Program-made: the position numbers and the translations under genes
Notes under the pieces: model-generated
The model's input: the letters and a program-made list of their open reading frames with translations, nothing else
Database searches by the model: none
What the model was told of the DNA's origin: nothing
Shown: piece after piece, positions 25,850 through 35,950 of the stretch
How positions within the stretch are numbered: position 1 is the first letter of the stretch
How the letters are laid out: the number at the start of each line of letters is the position of its first letter
Assembly: GCA_018697195.1 (NCBI GenBank)
Contig: CM031878.1
Location: forward strand, 4,150,548-4,214,547
Source of the DNA: Certhia americana
Taxonomy: Eukaryota; Chordata; Aves; Passeriformes; Certhiidae
Direction: 5' to 3'
DNA: 64,000 nt

Positions 25850-26045
25850 TAGCACTTTTTATGCATGGAGTTAAAGTGTTTTAAAGTAAAAATATAGGCC
25901 ATCATCTCAACATTATAGCTGGGCACACCAGGGCTTGGGGATTGAGGACGTGTATGAAAAGTGATTTAGCCAGGATTGTACAGGAGAGCCTTGTTTGAGT
26001 TGAAGCTGGGACTCAGCTATCCTATCTGATTTTTATCAGATTTAT
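25850..26045 (-). mobile_element. Ancient MIR-like SINE, minus strand
   Basis: On the plus strand the order of blocks is the inverted order of an amniote MIR-like SINE. A tail-like atagcactttttatgcatgg comes first, then agttaaagtgttttaaagta (GAGTCTCAAAGTGCTTTACA type). Then come ggccatcatctcaacattat in place of the ATTTTACAG core, aaaagtgatttagccaggat (GTGACTTGCCCAAGGT type) and gaagctgggactcagc near the head. About 195 bp are represented, highly diverged but collinear. Confidence 0.65.
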
Positions 26046-26756
26046 ATTCAGTCACCCACATGCGGGGGGAGAACTAAGTCCTTTTCTTGTTTGTTTCTTT
26101 TTTTCATTTGTGTCACAGTTTCTGGGATTTATTCCATAATAGATCAATTTATTTTGCAATACATTCTTTTTATTTTTATTTTTGTTTTAAACTGCTGACT
26201 TCTTTTTGCAAAGGTAGCATAAAACTACACAGATATTGTTTTGTCCATCCATCTGTCTAAGCCTCAGGGCCTGATTATGATTTTCACTGAGACTTCTTTA
26301 TACTGCTCTAACCATGTCAATGAACCTTACAGTCATGGCCATAAATGTAATTTACGCCTACTTGAGAACTCCTATGCTTGCCAGAAAGATGTATCTTAGG
26401 AAGCAAGGGCTCTGGTAAACTTTCAAATCTAAATGTTGATCTCTTTTGTAGAAGCATTTCTTGTATATTCAAGTGCACACTCCAGAAGATAAAGACAACC
26501 TGCTCTATTTATGATAATCCTGACAGGAATATCATATAGTCTGCTTTACTCATAATCCAAAAAAGTTATGGTCCTTCATGTTGTTTTTTTTAAGGCAATC
26601 AACAAGCAAAGAGCTGTGGAGAAAGAATAAAAGTGAGTGTCTGGAGAAAAGACTTTATCCTCATTGACATTTGTGACTGTGATAATAAAAGTACAAATAG
26701 ATCCAAAGAATTAGAATCAGATCCAAGATAATGTGCCATTACAAGCTCTAATCAGT
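26046..26756. other. Unique intergenic sequence, nothing identified
   Basis: T-rich stretches near 26090-26110 and 26165-26185. No gene or transposon seen. Confidence 0.5.
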
Positions 26757-26971
26757 AACTGGATGTGGACGTATAGGTCTACATCTACCTCTATTCAGAG
26801 GGTGGTGAGGCACTGGCACGGAAAAGTTGTGAGCATCCGATCTTTGAAAGTGTTTCCATCCATGCTGGATGGAATTGGGAACTTGGTCTGGGGGAAAATG
26901 TCCCTGCCTATGGCAGGAGCTGGAATGTGGTGATCTTTTGGTCTCCACAACCCAGGCAATTCTGCAATTCC
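26757..26971 (+). mobile_element. CR1 LINE 3' fragment
   Basis: Collinear CR1 blocks: agagggtggtgaggcactgg, cacggaaaagttgtgagcat, agtgtttccatccatgctgg, atggaattgggaacttggtc, tgtccctgcctatggcagga, ggtgatcttttggtctcc and a degenerate terminus of attctgcaattcc. The copy is 5'-truncated and diverged. Confidence 0.88.
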
Positions 26972-28552
26972 ATTATGACATTAATTTGCAGAACGCTTGG
27001 TTCCAAAGGGAATCCTCCCATGGAGCTGACAAGAGGTGTCTCTGAGCACCCATCACTCTGAGAAGGCTGTTGGATCAAGACATGTTGTTGATCTAAAGCA
27101 CATGATGGAGCCTGCTTTCACTTTTCCCCTGGAGTCAGTTTCTTTATTAGGCACTGTGTGATCAACTTGGCTTCATTCCTATTTGCTGACCAAATCTACA
27201 ATCAGAATCAATAACAGTGGCATTCATCAACAACATGATTGTTTTTCAAACTGAAAACCAAAAACTGCAAAAAAAAGATGTTACAAAACAAAGACAAAAT
27301 GCTTCTAGACCCCTGGTGTCTCCATGACCAAAGAAAAATTAAGCTGCAGAGAAGTATTGCAACCACCAGCTGGTAGCAGATGTGTTTGTTTCACCCGGTA
27401 ACATCTCTCCAGATGTGGTCGATGAAAGCAGGTGCAGAATATTCTATCTTAGTTTCAAGATATTTCACTGATTTTCTCTTCATGTGCATAGACTTTTAAA
27501 TTCTCCTTGATATTTATGGTCTCTTTTGGCTTAGTGATACCCTGTGCCAATAAATACCATAATCCATTTATGAATAATGTTTTCATGTTGATAAGTTAAT
27601 AATGAGCTGGCTTTCAGATTCAATGAATATCTACTTCATCTTCTAGGCAGTCTATTATCTCTGCCAGACTGAATGAGAGATATTTTTGCTTTGTCTTCTT
27701 TTACATACCCTATGATTCTTTCAAATCTCAAAACAGAAACAAACAGGTCACTGAGATGTTGAATCTTTTTTCTTTCTTTATTTATTTATTTATTGATTTA
27801 TTTATTTAATATTGGTGGTTAGCCTGTGTCTCAGGAAAATTCAGTAGAAAGCTCTCTCCATTTTTTTTTTCAAGGATGGTGAGACCTAGGACCAATAACT
27901 CTGAAGCTGTTGAGGCACTTCATGATATCATTACTCTGGGAACTCCCATGTGAAGAAGACAGATTAAAAATTTTTGAAAAGTTTTTTAAAGCTGTAAACT
28001 TAAGGATGTCCTTCAAAAATCTTAGAGTTTACTTGTTCGTGGTCAAGAGATATTATCCCAGACTCAAGTCTGACATTCAAATAATTTTATTCTGGACTGA
28101 ATCTAGGATTCTTCTGATACTATCAAATCTTTCTACAGAAAGTTACTTGTCATTTTCTTAGACCCATCAGCAGAAAACAAAGATTTTGGGAAGGAACTTA
28201 AATTATTGTTCAAGTTTGTTCAAAAACCAAGCCCTCAGTTTGATCCATGAGTTTAGGTAAGTATATATAATGGGCATTCAAGTTAGGTGCAGGTCTCATT
28301 TTCTCACCTTCACATTTTAGTCTCAATAAGCAGAAATAAACAGAAATCTGAGAGTCTACTCTTTGTATCCTCTATAATATGATTATAAATTTAATTTCTG
28401 GTCTGTTGATTTTAACTGGTCTAGCTCAAAGACCTCCTCAAAAATGTTAGTCTGGATGAGACTAACGTGAATGAGAGTTCTTGTCTGCCCCCCACATAGG
28501 GATATCATTAGCTCTCTGTAGAAATCTTCCCAATGGGGACAGTGTTACAATG
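26972..28552. other. Unique sequence with TTTA microsatellite
   Basis: A TTTA tetranucleotide repeat lies at about 27775-27810. No credible gene or transposon otherwise. An 83-codon frame at 27910-28161 has no recognisable domain. Confidence 0.5.
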
Positions 28553-28925
28553 CAAACTGTAGCCTGGACTCTTGAAGTCAAGCCTGAATTCTCAGCTTTT
28601 TCATTACCAGAGTTATATAATGTGTGACCCTGGGCAAGCTACTTAATTTTTCTGTCTGAACCCGTAAAATGTGGTAATAATGTTTCCTTCTTCACACCTT
28701 TTCTCTTGCTCATCTGTTTGAAACCTCAGTCATGTCATGGACTGTGTGTTGGAAACGACCTACTGTAAGTTAATTGCAAGATCACAGCTATGGATTGTAA
28801 AATCCTGGTAGGAAGGACTTGTAATCTTTTTTAATAGCATCTACCAGACTGGGGCCCTGATCTTGGCTGAGGCCTCTAGACCCCAGTCTAGGCTTAAAGT
28901 AGTAAAAATCATAATATTACACCTA
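28553..28925 (+). mobile_element. Ancient CORE-SINE/MIR-like element, nearly full length
   Basis: The core is clear: gtgtgaccctgggcaagc, tacttaatttttctgtctg and cccgtaaaatgtggtaataa follow the MIR/CORE consensus (GTGTGACCTTGGGCAAGT, CTTAACCTCTCTGTGCCTCA, CTGTAAAATGGGGATAAT). The tail from about 28795 has gattgtaaaatcctggtagg, then ggggccctgatcttggctga, ggcctctag and a final ataatatta. This is the 3' tail I know from old L3/CR1-mobilised repeats of turtles and crocodilians. Keeping both core and tail over about 370 bp is unusual for a repeat of this age in a bird. Confidence 0.75.
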
Positions 28926-30039
28926 GCATTCATGTCATGGGAGCAGATATTTTGCCCTAAATTTTACTTCTCCTAGCCAAGCTTCTGTCAGATCACAGTG
29001 CAGTTTTCAGTCAAGGGGATTTTTTTGTTTGTTTGTTTTAAATTAATTTTGTGTTCTACACGAAGATCAGGCTATGCTTTAATCATAATTTATGTCAGTT
29101 CTATATGTGTGTGTATATATAATTATTTGTTATTTTTATTTTGTGTTATTATTACCTATTTGATAATTGTATTCAGAACAAAAGTGCAACACACAAGACA
29201 TTAAGAGCAAAGGTGTCTTTGAACATCATATTTTTCTAGTTTTTCTCTTTTTTTCTGTTCTCTTTCAGTTTCTTCCCTCCAAAATATTCCCTTGTAACAA
29301 GGAACCTCTCTTGCATAAACAAAACTATCTGACATTTTGCAGCTAATTTCCTATCCAAAAATTCAGCAAATATGGTTGTGAACCAGGTAAAGAAAAACTT
29401 CATTTTTGCTGCAGCATTCTGTCTCATTCTGATATAAAAGAGGGAGAAGGCAATGAGAAAAGAAGGGAGAGAAATAACCTCTTAAATCATAAGCTCTCCA
29501 TGCATGTAAACCCAGTACTTAGTACACAGCCTCGTCACCTTGACATTTATTCAGCTTGCTGGAGACTCGTGTGCCCTCAGTCAAAGCTAATTAACACTTA
29601 ATTGACTTCATGAGAATTTTGTTCAGCAGTTCTGATTTGCCACTCATTGTGAAACATGTAGCTGTAACTTTTGAGAGCTCAGCAGTTGTGGGAGGTTTGG
29701 CAGGTGTCAGGGGAGTAACGGGGAAAGGGGAGTGGAGGAGTTTGCATCTCCCTCTTTTTTCTTCCTCTGTCTTTCGTTGAAACCGATACAAGGGCACAAG
29801 AGTAACAAAATCAGGCATTCAATAAATTGTCATTGGGGATACATTTTATTTAGCTAAAAGCACAATTTACAGTAGTTGAAGTTTGATTGATCTGTTGATA
29901 AACACTAATGTTTTGCAGTTGACAATTTTTCCATGTTAATTTCCTTAACTTTGGCAGTCCTAGCTGGCAGGACCCTATAAATAGTATCAGTGTCATCATC
30001 CTTTTTAAGTTATTAATGAGCCATCGTGTTTATAGAGGT
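28926..30039. other. Unique intergenic sequence, no gene seen
   Basis: AT-rich sequence with no recognised repeat. The part from about 29530 onward is moderately complex, lacks microsatellites and leads into the candidate conserved block below. Confidence 0.5.
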
Positions 30040-30470
30040 TGGGATTTGGGGACAGGCTGTGCTTGACTGCAGTTTCTGACATTGATGCGTTAGCAGTTGG
30101 AACTGGGGCTAGATTAGAACAAGGCGGGGAAAAATTAAAAAGAAAAGAGAGAGAATAAGCTGGTGGTAGCCAAGTGAATTTGGAGTGGACAAGAACTGTT
30201 AATAATTAAATGATAATTAAAAGTATAAAGGAAATTACAGGACACCATACACAATCTGCTCTGATACTGGTGTCATTTGAAATGCACGTCTGACTAATTA
30301 TCATTTCACCTGTGATGGGAGATAAATTTTTTTTCATCCCTCCTTCCCACTGTGCAGTGCCTTAGCCTATGTCCAGACTTTTATGATTGCCAAGGACTGA
30401 CAAGACACTAGAGAAGGCATGACTAATTAACTAGGCCAAGGCATCCACTGGCTGGATTCAGAGAAACTTC
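30040..30470. promoter_or_regulatory. Candidate conserved non-coding block (homeodomain-type motifs)
   Basis: This transposon-free stretch clusters TAATTA-like core sites: ttaataattaaatgataatt at about 30199-30218, gactaattatc at about 30292 and gactaattaactagg at about 30421. An E-box CACCTG at about 30308 lies close to the second. It also contains the first copy of a 64-bp block that recurs at 32143. No coding frame fits. The regulatory role is inferred from motif content only, because conservation cannot be seen from one sequence. Confidence 0.3.
30260..30323 (+). repeat. 64-bp duplicated block, copy A
   Basis: This block matches 32143-32206 at 60 of 64 positions without gaps, in the same orientation. 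It contains aaatgcacgtctgactaat and atcatttcacctgtgatg, identical in both copies. The flanks do not match, so the duplication is short. I do not recognise it as a known transposon family. Confidence 0.9.
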
Positions 30471-30989
30471 AGTCAAATCTGCCAAACATGTGAGTACATG
30501 TTTGGATAAGGATGTCTCCTTCTTCAATTGTGATGTTCTAATGAGATGTTAAATATTTGCTGAGAATTAAGTGGAAGGTGATTTGTGCTAGGAAGTAGCA
30601 TGGTATCATTATTTTTTATCCCTTGAAGAGTCAGTGCATCTTTCTCTGTTTTTAAGATGGTCACATCACAACCTCCTTCCACCACTGAGTAAATGACAAG
30701 CTGATGACATTGTGATAGCCTCCAGACTCTCTAAGAAATTCTGGGAGTGCCCTTAATGCAACAGTAGGATGACACATGCCAGGAGAGGAACCTCTTCTCT
30801 TTTCACAAGGCCATCAACAGTCTTGGGTGCAAATCCCTCAACTAGACAAATGTGAGCTGTGATTCTTCTGTTGGCAAAATACACAAAACATGGTCTGCCA
30901 GAACCATTTTGCACTCTCTGGAGATTCTTTTTTCTTTCATATTCATTATACTTACAGACAATTCTATTTTCTTATTATTTAAAAATATA

Positions 30990-31021
30990 TTTTTATAGAG
31001 AATTATATATATATATATATG
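30990..31021. repeat. AT-rich TA microsatellite
   Basis: Short TA dinucleotide run (about 31003-31020) directly before the solo LTR, passing into tgtgtatgcatg. Confidence 0.8.
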
Positions 31022-31031
31022 TGTATGCATG

Positions 31032-31761
31032 TGTTGGGGGTTGGGTTATTTCCTTATAGAATTTTTTCCCAGAAGTTGCTAAGAAGCTAATGGCTGGGTG
31101 CTTTTTGGTACTCATGGGTGCTTAGGAACAAACAAAGGAAGCAGCTAGGCAGAGACAGAGAGGCACTGTCTTCACTTTGCTCTGGGCAGTTTTCTGCGCT
31201 GGGGAGAACGGCCAGGGCTGCTCGTCTCGGCGCGGCAGAGAGCTCTCACCATCCTTCACCTGGAACTCGGTCGGACCACCGTCTCTTCGTGTGTCCCCAG
31301 GATTTTGGGAACCCATTCCCTCCCTGCCCTGCACCCACGGCTTCTTCAGTTTTGTCCAAGGTCTCCCCACGCTGTGTTTTCTGCAGCCCCTGCCCAGCTG
31401 GGACACTTTCCGGCTGCTCCAGCCACTGCCAATCCTCGGATACATCTCATCCTCCCAGGACTGCTGCTGGCTCTGGTAGCTTGTGATGGTACTGAGGGGG
31501 GTGGGGGGTGCCACAGGAAAAACTGTAACTAGGTTGTTTTTTTTTTTTTCCCTTTTCTTCTCTAGTTCTGTATGTTGTCAATATTATAGTTATTATTGTT
31601 AAGTTACCTTGTTAGACTAACTAGTAAAGAACTGTTATTCCTACCCTCACACCATTGCCCGAGACCCCCCTTTAATTTTAGGACAATTACAAGTCCAAGG
31701 GAAGTTTCCATTCTTTTTTTTGGTTCCCTAGCAGACAGCCCTGTCTTTCCAAACCAAGACA
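31032..31761 (+). mobile_element. Solo LTR, ERV (ERVL-type by 5-bp duplication)
   Basis: The element starts tgttgggggttgggtt and ends aaaccaagaca, giving the canonical TG...CA termini. It is flanked by a perfect 5-bp target duplication, gcatg at 31027-31031 and 31762-31766. At 730 bp, with no internal retroviral sequence on either side, it is a solo LTR left by recombination. The middle (31190-31480) is markedly G+C- and CpG-richer than the surroundings. Words such as ctttgctctgggcagttttc and agtaaagaactgttattcct match an LTR family I recall from passerines. A 5-bp duplication fits ERVL-like elements. Overlapping frames of 75-130 codons here are fortuitous. Confidence 0.9.
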
Positions 31762-31766
31762 GCATG

Positions 31767-32142
31767 TGCACATATTTATGTTCTACATATGCATGTGCCC
31801 ACAGAGAAAATATGTATGTATGTATAATCACAAATCCGAAGTTACTAAAACAAGTAAAAATGTACATGAAATCCAGATGTGGCAGTACTGACATTTTAAG
31901 GAGTTATCAAAACATTTCTATAGTGAAGCTTTGGCTTTGTAAGCAAAAGCCTAGAAGAGACCACTAATATCACAAAATAGTGTGCTTTCAATCAAAAATA
32001 GCCATGGACTATTTTTATGGAGAGGATAGGATTCATCTAATGCCTATTCTTATTTAAGTATTTACTTTAGGGTACAAGAGAGTTTGTTTATTTGCTTGTT
32101 TGAATTTGGATCAGGAGTGCCTTTCTCAAACAAATTCCCTGT
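31767..32142. other. Unique sequence between LTR and copy B
   Basis: No transposon or gene recognised. A small GTTT-like stretch lies at about 32083-32102. Confidence 0.5.
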
Positions 32143-32206
32143 TCTGATACTGGTACCATTTGAAATGCACGTCTGACTAATGATCATTTCACCTGTGATG
32201 AGAGAT
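32143..32206 (+). repeat. 64-bp duplicated block, copy B
   Basis: Partner of 30260-30323 with four substitutions and no indel. The downstream side also shares a T-run, but sequence beyond it diverges. Confidence 0.9.
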
Positions 32207-35200
32207 CATTTTTTTGCAAAAAGAGCAAACCAAAGTACTGGCTGTGCTTTGGTTCAAATTGTGGAATATGCAAACTAGATTGTCCACAGATGAAACCACA
32301 TTATAAAATGTGCTTCTAGAGCACACACAGGGTAATCCAATCACAAGTGGACATTTAGTGCACAGGACCACTGCAGAGTTGATTTGAGGTGGAAAACCCA
32401 TGGACATTACGGACACCAGCTCCGCAGCAGCACCACAGCTCCACTGCTGTTGATCTTCCTGCTTGCTGAGGCAGACATATTTTAGCAGGTCACTGATTTA
32501 ATGGTGGTTCCTCTTTAGAACACAACCAGAGATGAATGCCTACAGGGCTGCTACATCTCAATCACTGTGCATATTTACCCAAAGAAATAAAGTTTCTGTA
32601 AAGAAGTCATGCTTCAGAGAAGGTGTGGAGTCTGAGAACTATTTATTGGTGAATTTAAGACACATTTCTCTTAATCTCCTCTCTGATCACCTCTCTGAGG
32701 TGATTTCTCTTGATCACCTCTCTGAGATACCTAATTATCTCAGTGCGCACAAAAACCCCACAACTTAGCATGAATTTCCTTTTGAGGATCAAGGGAGTGA
32801 AGTGTAGGAATTCAATCACACAATTTTACAAGAACTGATGCTTTTTATTTGATTTAGCTATAAATTCTATAAGAAAGGCATTCTGCTTTTTTGTATATGT
32901 GTGTTTGCATAGCACTCGCTGCAATAGTTTCTTCATTACAGAGCCAGCTTAAAAATTGGTTCTAATATGAATATTACTATTCCATGGGTGAATAATCTTT
33001 TCTGAGCTAGCAGAAGGAAACCTACATCTTAAGGAAAAGAGTACAAACAACTGCCATATTTTCTGTGGTATAAAATGGTTAATTTGGTTTAAACATATGG
33101 GAGAGAACACTATGAAAATCTCTATGAAGAATGAAAAAAATTACAATTTAGAATTCTATATGGATTCAACTCAAATGCTTAAAGCTGTAAGAAACACACC
33201 AAAAGAATAGTTGTGAAATCTTACACACGGCTTTTATCATTTTCACTTATTTTGAATGCAACCAAGTACTAAAATATACATCCAGTACCTGAGGCAACAT
33301 ACCTCACCTTACTGCAGTAAAAGATTCATAGGGAGTTCAATTATAGAATGATTGGTTAATTTCAATAGCTTGTTTTAGCTATTAAGCCCTCCACAAAGAC
33401 TTTATGAATGTTCTAATGAATACCTTGCAAGACTTTCAGTGTAATGAAATTTGTATTAAAATACTAAAAGGAGTGTCCCGCAATGTAAGGTCACTTCCAT
33501 TTGTTCTCATTACAGCCTTAGAAGGACAAAAGAAGAATATCTAGCTTCTTTTTTTTTTTTTCCCCCTCTTATTTTTTTTCTGAAGAAGGGGTGTTAATTT
33601 CGAGCACATAACTTGAAGTGTTAACTTGTGAGTAGCAGCATCACTGGCTTATGGTGACGTAGGAGATTGTTGCATAATATTGCCAAAATGAGCTTACCCT
33701 GGACAAATCCACCTTTTTTGTTTCGAGGTTTTGTTTTTTTTTTTTTTCAGGTAATAGTACAAATATCCAAAACTTGATATTGAGTTGCAGTAGCTGGGTG
33801 ACAGTGGAGCAGTGGAGGATCTTTAACGGCTCAAACAAAACAAGGCAAAATGAGAGACATCATGATTAGAATTAAGTGATATATGAATACCTACCTGTTT
33901 ACTGGTGCATAGAAGGACATGAGAATTTCAAGACCATTTGTGCTGTTTGAGAAACAGTGTATAAAGACATACTGACTCACTGAAACTGTGATTTCATTCA
34001 GAATGGAGTCATTCAGAGATCCTGAAAGAAGACAGTGATCAAAGTTGTGGAATATTAGTTATTAGGAAAAAAAAAAAAAAAAAAAATCTGCACTTTCAGG
34101 ACATTGATTTATATATTTTAAGTGTCTTCCAGGGATCAGGTATCAGGACATTCCCATGTAGGCCTGAAAGTTTTTGTCCCTTGTGATGCGGCATAACTGG
34201 GTCATCAACACTGACATGAGAGGCAGCTATTAGTTGTCAAAAAGCAACAAAAATCTCTAAAGCACCCCAGATTCTTCTATAGGGCCTTCTACCACAGGAC
34301 TGTGTGTGATCCACAAAGGTGCATCAATGAATAACTGATTGATGGAGAGGTAGCTGTGTGTTCTCACCTTAAACTGAACATATATCAACACATTGAACTT
34401 CATATTGTGGGGCTTCTTCCACCCCCGATGGCCGACTGCCATCATTTCTCATGGAAGTTGCAACAATCAAATCTAACCCTTGGATCCATGGATGGTGTTA
34501 TCTTTCCTCTCCACTATCTTCTCTGATCCTTCCTTTCTGTTTGTTTCTTTTCCCCTTATGTTGTTCCTCTCTTTTCCTTATATATGGTCTTAAGTGATAG
34601 ATATGTGATCAGACACAGACAGCATTTGAGTTAATTTCTATATTACTTCATATAGACTGAACTTGTGGCCTTACTTTTTCTGAGTTGTAGCATTGTGGAA
34701 CTGTGAAGGGTTTGTCTATACAGAGGTGAGACACTTGCAGAATTATCCTGAATTAATTATTGAAGTGGATTATTTCAATCGCATTAGTCTGTCATAGGGC
34801 TGTGTTACTAAGAATTGAAGTGGTCTTACTTTGATTTTTTTTATTAACTTCCAAAGTTACACTGAATTACGGATGTTTGAATTTTGAGCAAATATCCAAA
34901 GAGAGATCATAGGTCGTGCCAGAATTAATTCACTGATAGATGCAGGCTAAATTACCAAATGGATCCAGGGGGATGAAAGCAAGTATGGATCAATCTCAAG
35001 TTTTTTCTATTTAGATAAATGTTTATCAATTATGGGAATTATTTCTTAAAAGTTGTCCTTATTTGAGCATGCAGCAAGGACAATAGGATTACATGCATGT
35101 GGACACTTATACTAGTTCAACTGATAAAAAATAGATGGGCACATTTTTGTGATGGATGGCATTGTCTCACAGTCTAGTAACATTTAAAGTCACTCAAAGA

Positions 35201-35246
35201 TGTATTAGAATGGGAATAGCTTTCCAAAGCTGTGGAAACAACCAAC
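32207..35246. other. Unique intergenic sequence, no gene seen
   Basis: Small local structures only. A 19-bp inverted repeat (atcacctc/gaggtgat) lies at 32686-32704, with the 16-bp word tgatcacctctctgag repeated at 32685 and 32711. A T-rich stretch lies at about 33549-33580, and A- or T-runs near 33728-33748 and 34066-34087. No transposon or coding frame can be supported. Confidence 0.55.
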
Positions 35247-35950
35247 CTTCCTTCCTTCCTTCCTTCCTTCCTTCCTTCCTTCCTTCCTTCCTTCCTTCCT
35301 TCCTTCCTTCCTTCCTTCCTTCCTTCCTTCCTTCCTTCCTTCCTTCCTCNNNNNNNNNNNNNNNNNNNNNNNNNNNNNNNNNNNNNNNNNNNNNNNNNNN
35401 NNNNNNNNNNNNNNNNNNNNNNNNNNNNNNNNNNNNNNNNNNNNNNNNNTTCCGCGCCTTCCTTCCTTCCCTCCGTGCCTTCCGCGCCTTCCGCGCATTC
35501 CTTCCATGCCTTCCTTCCACGCCTTCTTTCCTTCCACACCTTCCTTCCTTCCTTTCTTCCGTGTCTGCCTTCTGCACCTTCCTTCCTTCCACACCTTCCT
35601 TCCACACCTTCCTGCCTTCCTTCCTTTCTTCCTTCTGCGCTTTCCTTCCGCGCCTTCCTTCCGCGCCTTCCTTCCTTCCTTCCTTCCGCGCCTTCCTTCT
35701 GCGCTTTCCTTCCTTCTGCGCTTTCCTTCTGTGCCTTCCGCACTTTCCTTCCTTCCTTCCTTCTGCCCTTCCTTCTGCGCCTTCCGCGCCTTCCTTCCTC
35801 CCTTCCTTCCGCACCTTCCTTCTGCGCCTTCCTTCCACACCTTCCTTCCTTCTGCGCCTTCCTTCTGTGCCTTCCGCACCTTCCTTCCTTCCTTGCACGC
35901 CTTCCTTCCGCGCCTTCCGCGCCTTCCTTCCGCGCCTTCCTTCCTTCCAT
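35247..35950. repeat. CCTT tetranucleotide array with CCTTCCGCG variant units and assembly gap
   Basis: Left of the gap is a near-perfect (CCTT)n of about 100 bp. Right of it is about 500 bp of derived array in which CCTTCCTT units alternate with CCTTCCGCG, CCTTCTGCG and CCTTCCACA variants. These differences look like CpG decay of a CCGCG-containing unit. The six long open frames across it, up to 316 codons and dominated by FLPS or KEGR motifs, are translation artefacts of the repeat. Confidence 0.97.
35350..35449. other. Assembly gap, about 100 N
   Basis: A run of about 100 unknown bases inside the CCTT array. The round length suggests a placeholder of unknown true size. Confidence 0.95.

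Noticed and set aside
31118..31532. Frames of 75-130 codons on both strands
   Set aside because: They lie wholly inside the solo LTR, which is non-coding and G+C-rich.
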